A DNA stretch of 64,000 nucleotides from Rhodeus uyekii (lineage: Eukaryota; Chordata; Actinopteri; Cypriniformes; Acheilognathidae), in assembly GCA_037043235.1 (NCBI GenBank), contig JAWRVZ010000077.1:2886001-2950000 (forward strand). Direction: 5' to 3'. Shown in pieces: positions 63,732-64,000 of the stretch. Within the stretch, counting starts at the first letter, position 1, and the number at the start of each line of letters is the position of its first letter. The notes below the pieces were generated by a model that made no database searches, was not told where the DNA came from, and was given only the letters and a program-made list of their open reading frames with translations. Made by a program: the position numbers and the translations under genes.

Positions 63732-64000
63732 CTTTCTTCACAGCCCTGTCCTGGCCAATGATAGTTTTGACTAAAATGTGATGTCTTTTGACTAAAATGC
63801 CTTTCAGTTTGCCATATTTTAGTCATCTGAATGGTTTTAGTTTAGACTAAAATCAAGTGTATAATTAAACTATAATGCATTTCTCAAAGATTTCTAAACT
63901 TATTATTTACTCCTGGAGAAAACATCTGTTATATTAAGATTTCTACATGCAATTCAGACACAGATTTAACTGCTCTGACATACCGCATGTCTTTATTGAT

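Larger units (their letters stand above)
53486..64000. other. Gene-poor right flank
   Basis: Apart from the listed repeats I found no splice-bounded coding sequence on either strand. The flank could be intergenic or part of a long intron of a gene outside the window. Confidence 0.5.

Overview
This window is vertebrate genomic DNA from a ray-finned fish, most likely a cyprinid. The genes are intron-rich with GT-AG splice sites. The proteins encoded by the spliced exons align closely with human CPSF6, YEATS4 (GAS41) and FRS2, as recalled. The background is AT-rich and full of (TA)n, (CA)n and (CT)n tracts, fish-type MITEs and a tRNA-derived SINE whose tail resembles cyprinid SINEs. I did not fix the species. 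No search could be run, so orthology rests on reading the translations.

Layout. 1-8.4 kb has no recognisable coding sequence. It holds a Tc1-like transposase fossil (about 4.6-5.07 kb), a pogo/Tigger-like MITE (5117-6049), a SINE, and a CpG-rich block (7.82-8.52 kb). That block contains a candidate minus-strand first exon with a good donor. 11.4-25.3 kb is cpsf6 on the minus strand: nine coding exons (18563-25291, 545/546 aa) plus a probable spliced 3'UTR reaching about 11.44 kb. 26.6-29.0 kb is yeats4 on the plus strand: seven coding exons, 226 aa. 30.4-47.5 kb is frs2 on the plus strand: two upstream untranslated exons, five coding exons (42168-44657, 505 aa) and a long 3'UTR. 47.5-64 kb holds no gene I can support. 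It has a 46-bp minisatellite (19 copies), a 112-bp tandem array inside a dispersed repeat, several MITEs, microsatellites, and GC-richer patches that could be regulatory.

Gene relationships. cpsf6 and yeats4 are head to head, with about 1.3 kb between start codons; frs2 follows yeats4 in the same direction. All three belong to the human 12q15 neighbourhood, so this is conserved synteny, with cpsf6 facing the other way relative to yeats4/frs2 than I recall for human. The products act in unrelated processes: pre-mRNA 3'-end processing, acyl-lysine reading in chromatin complexes, and FGF-receptor docking.

I see no evidence of a new multi-gene system. The points most worth a second look are: a probable spliced cpsf6 3'UTR that puts the normal stop 111 nt before an exon junction; an open frame if the cpsf6 RS-domain exon is skipped; two in-frame alternative splice choices in cpsf6; absence in Frs2 of the counterpart of human GRB2-site Tyr306; overlapping frs2 uORFs; the CCAAT-rich minisatellite; and an unassigned CpG-rich minus-strand ORF in frs2 intron 1.
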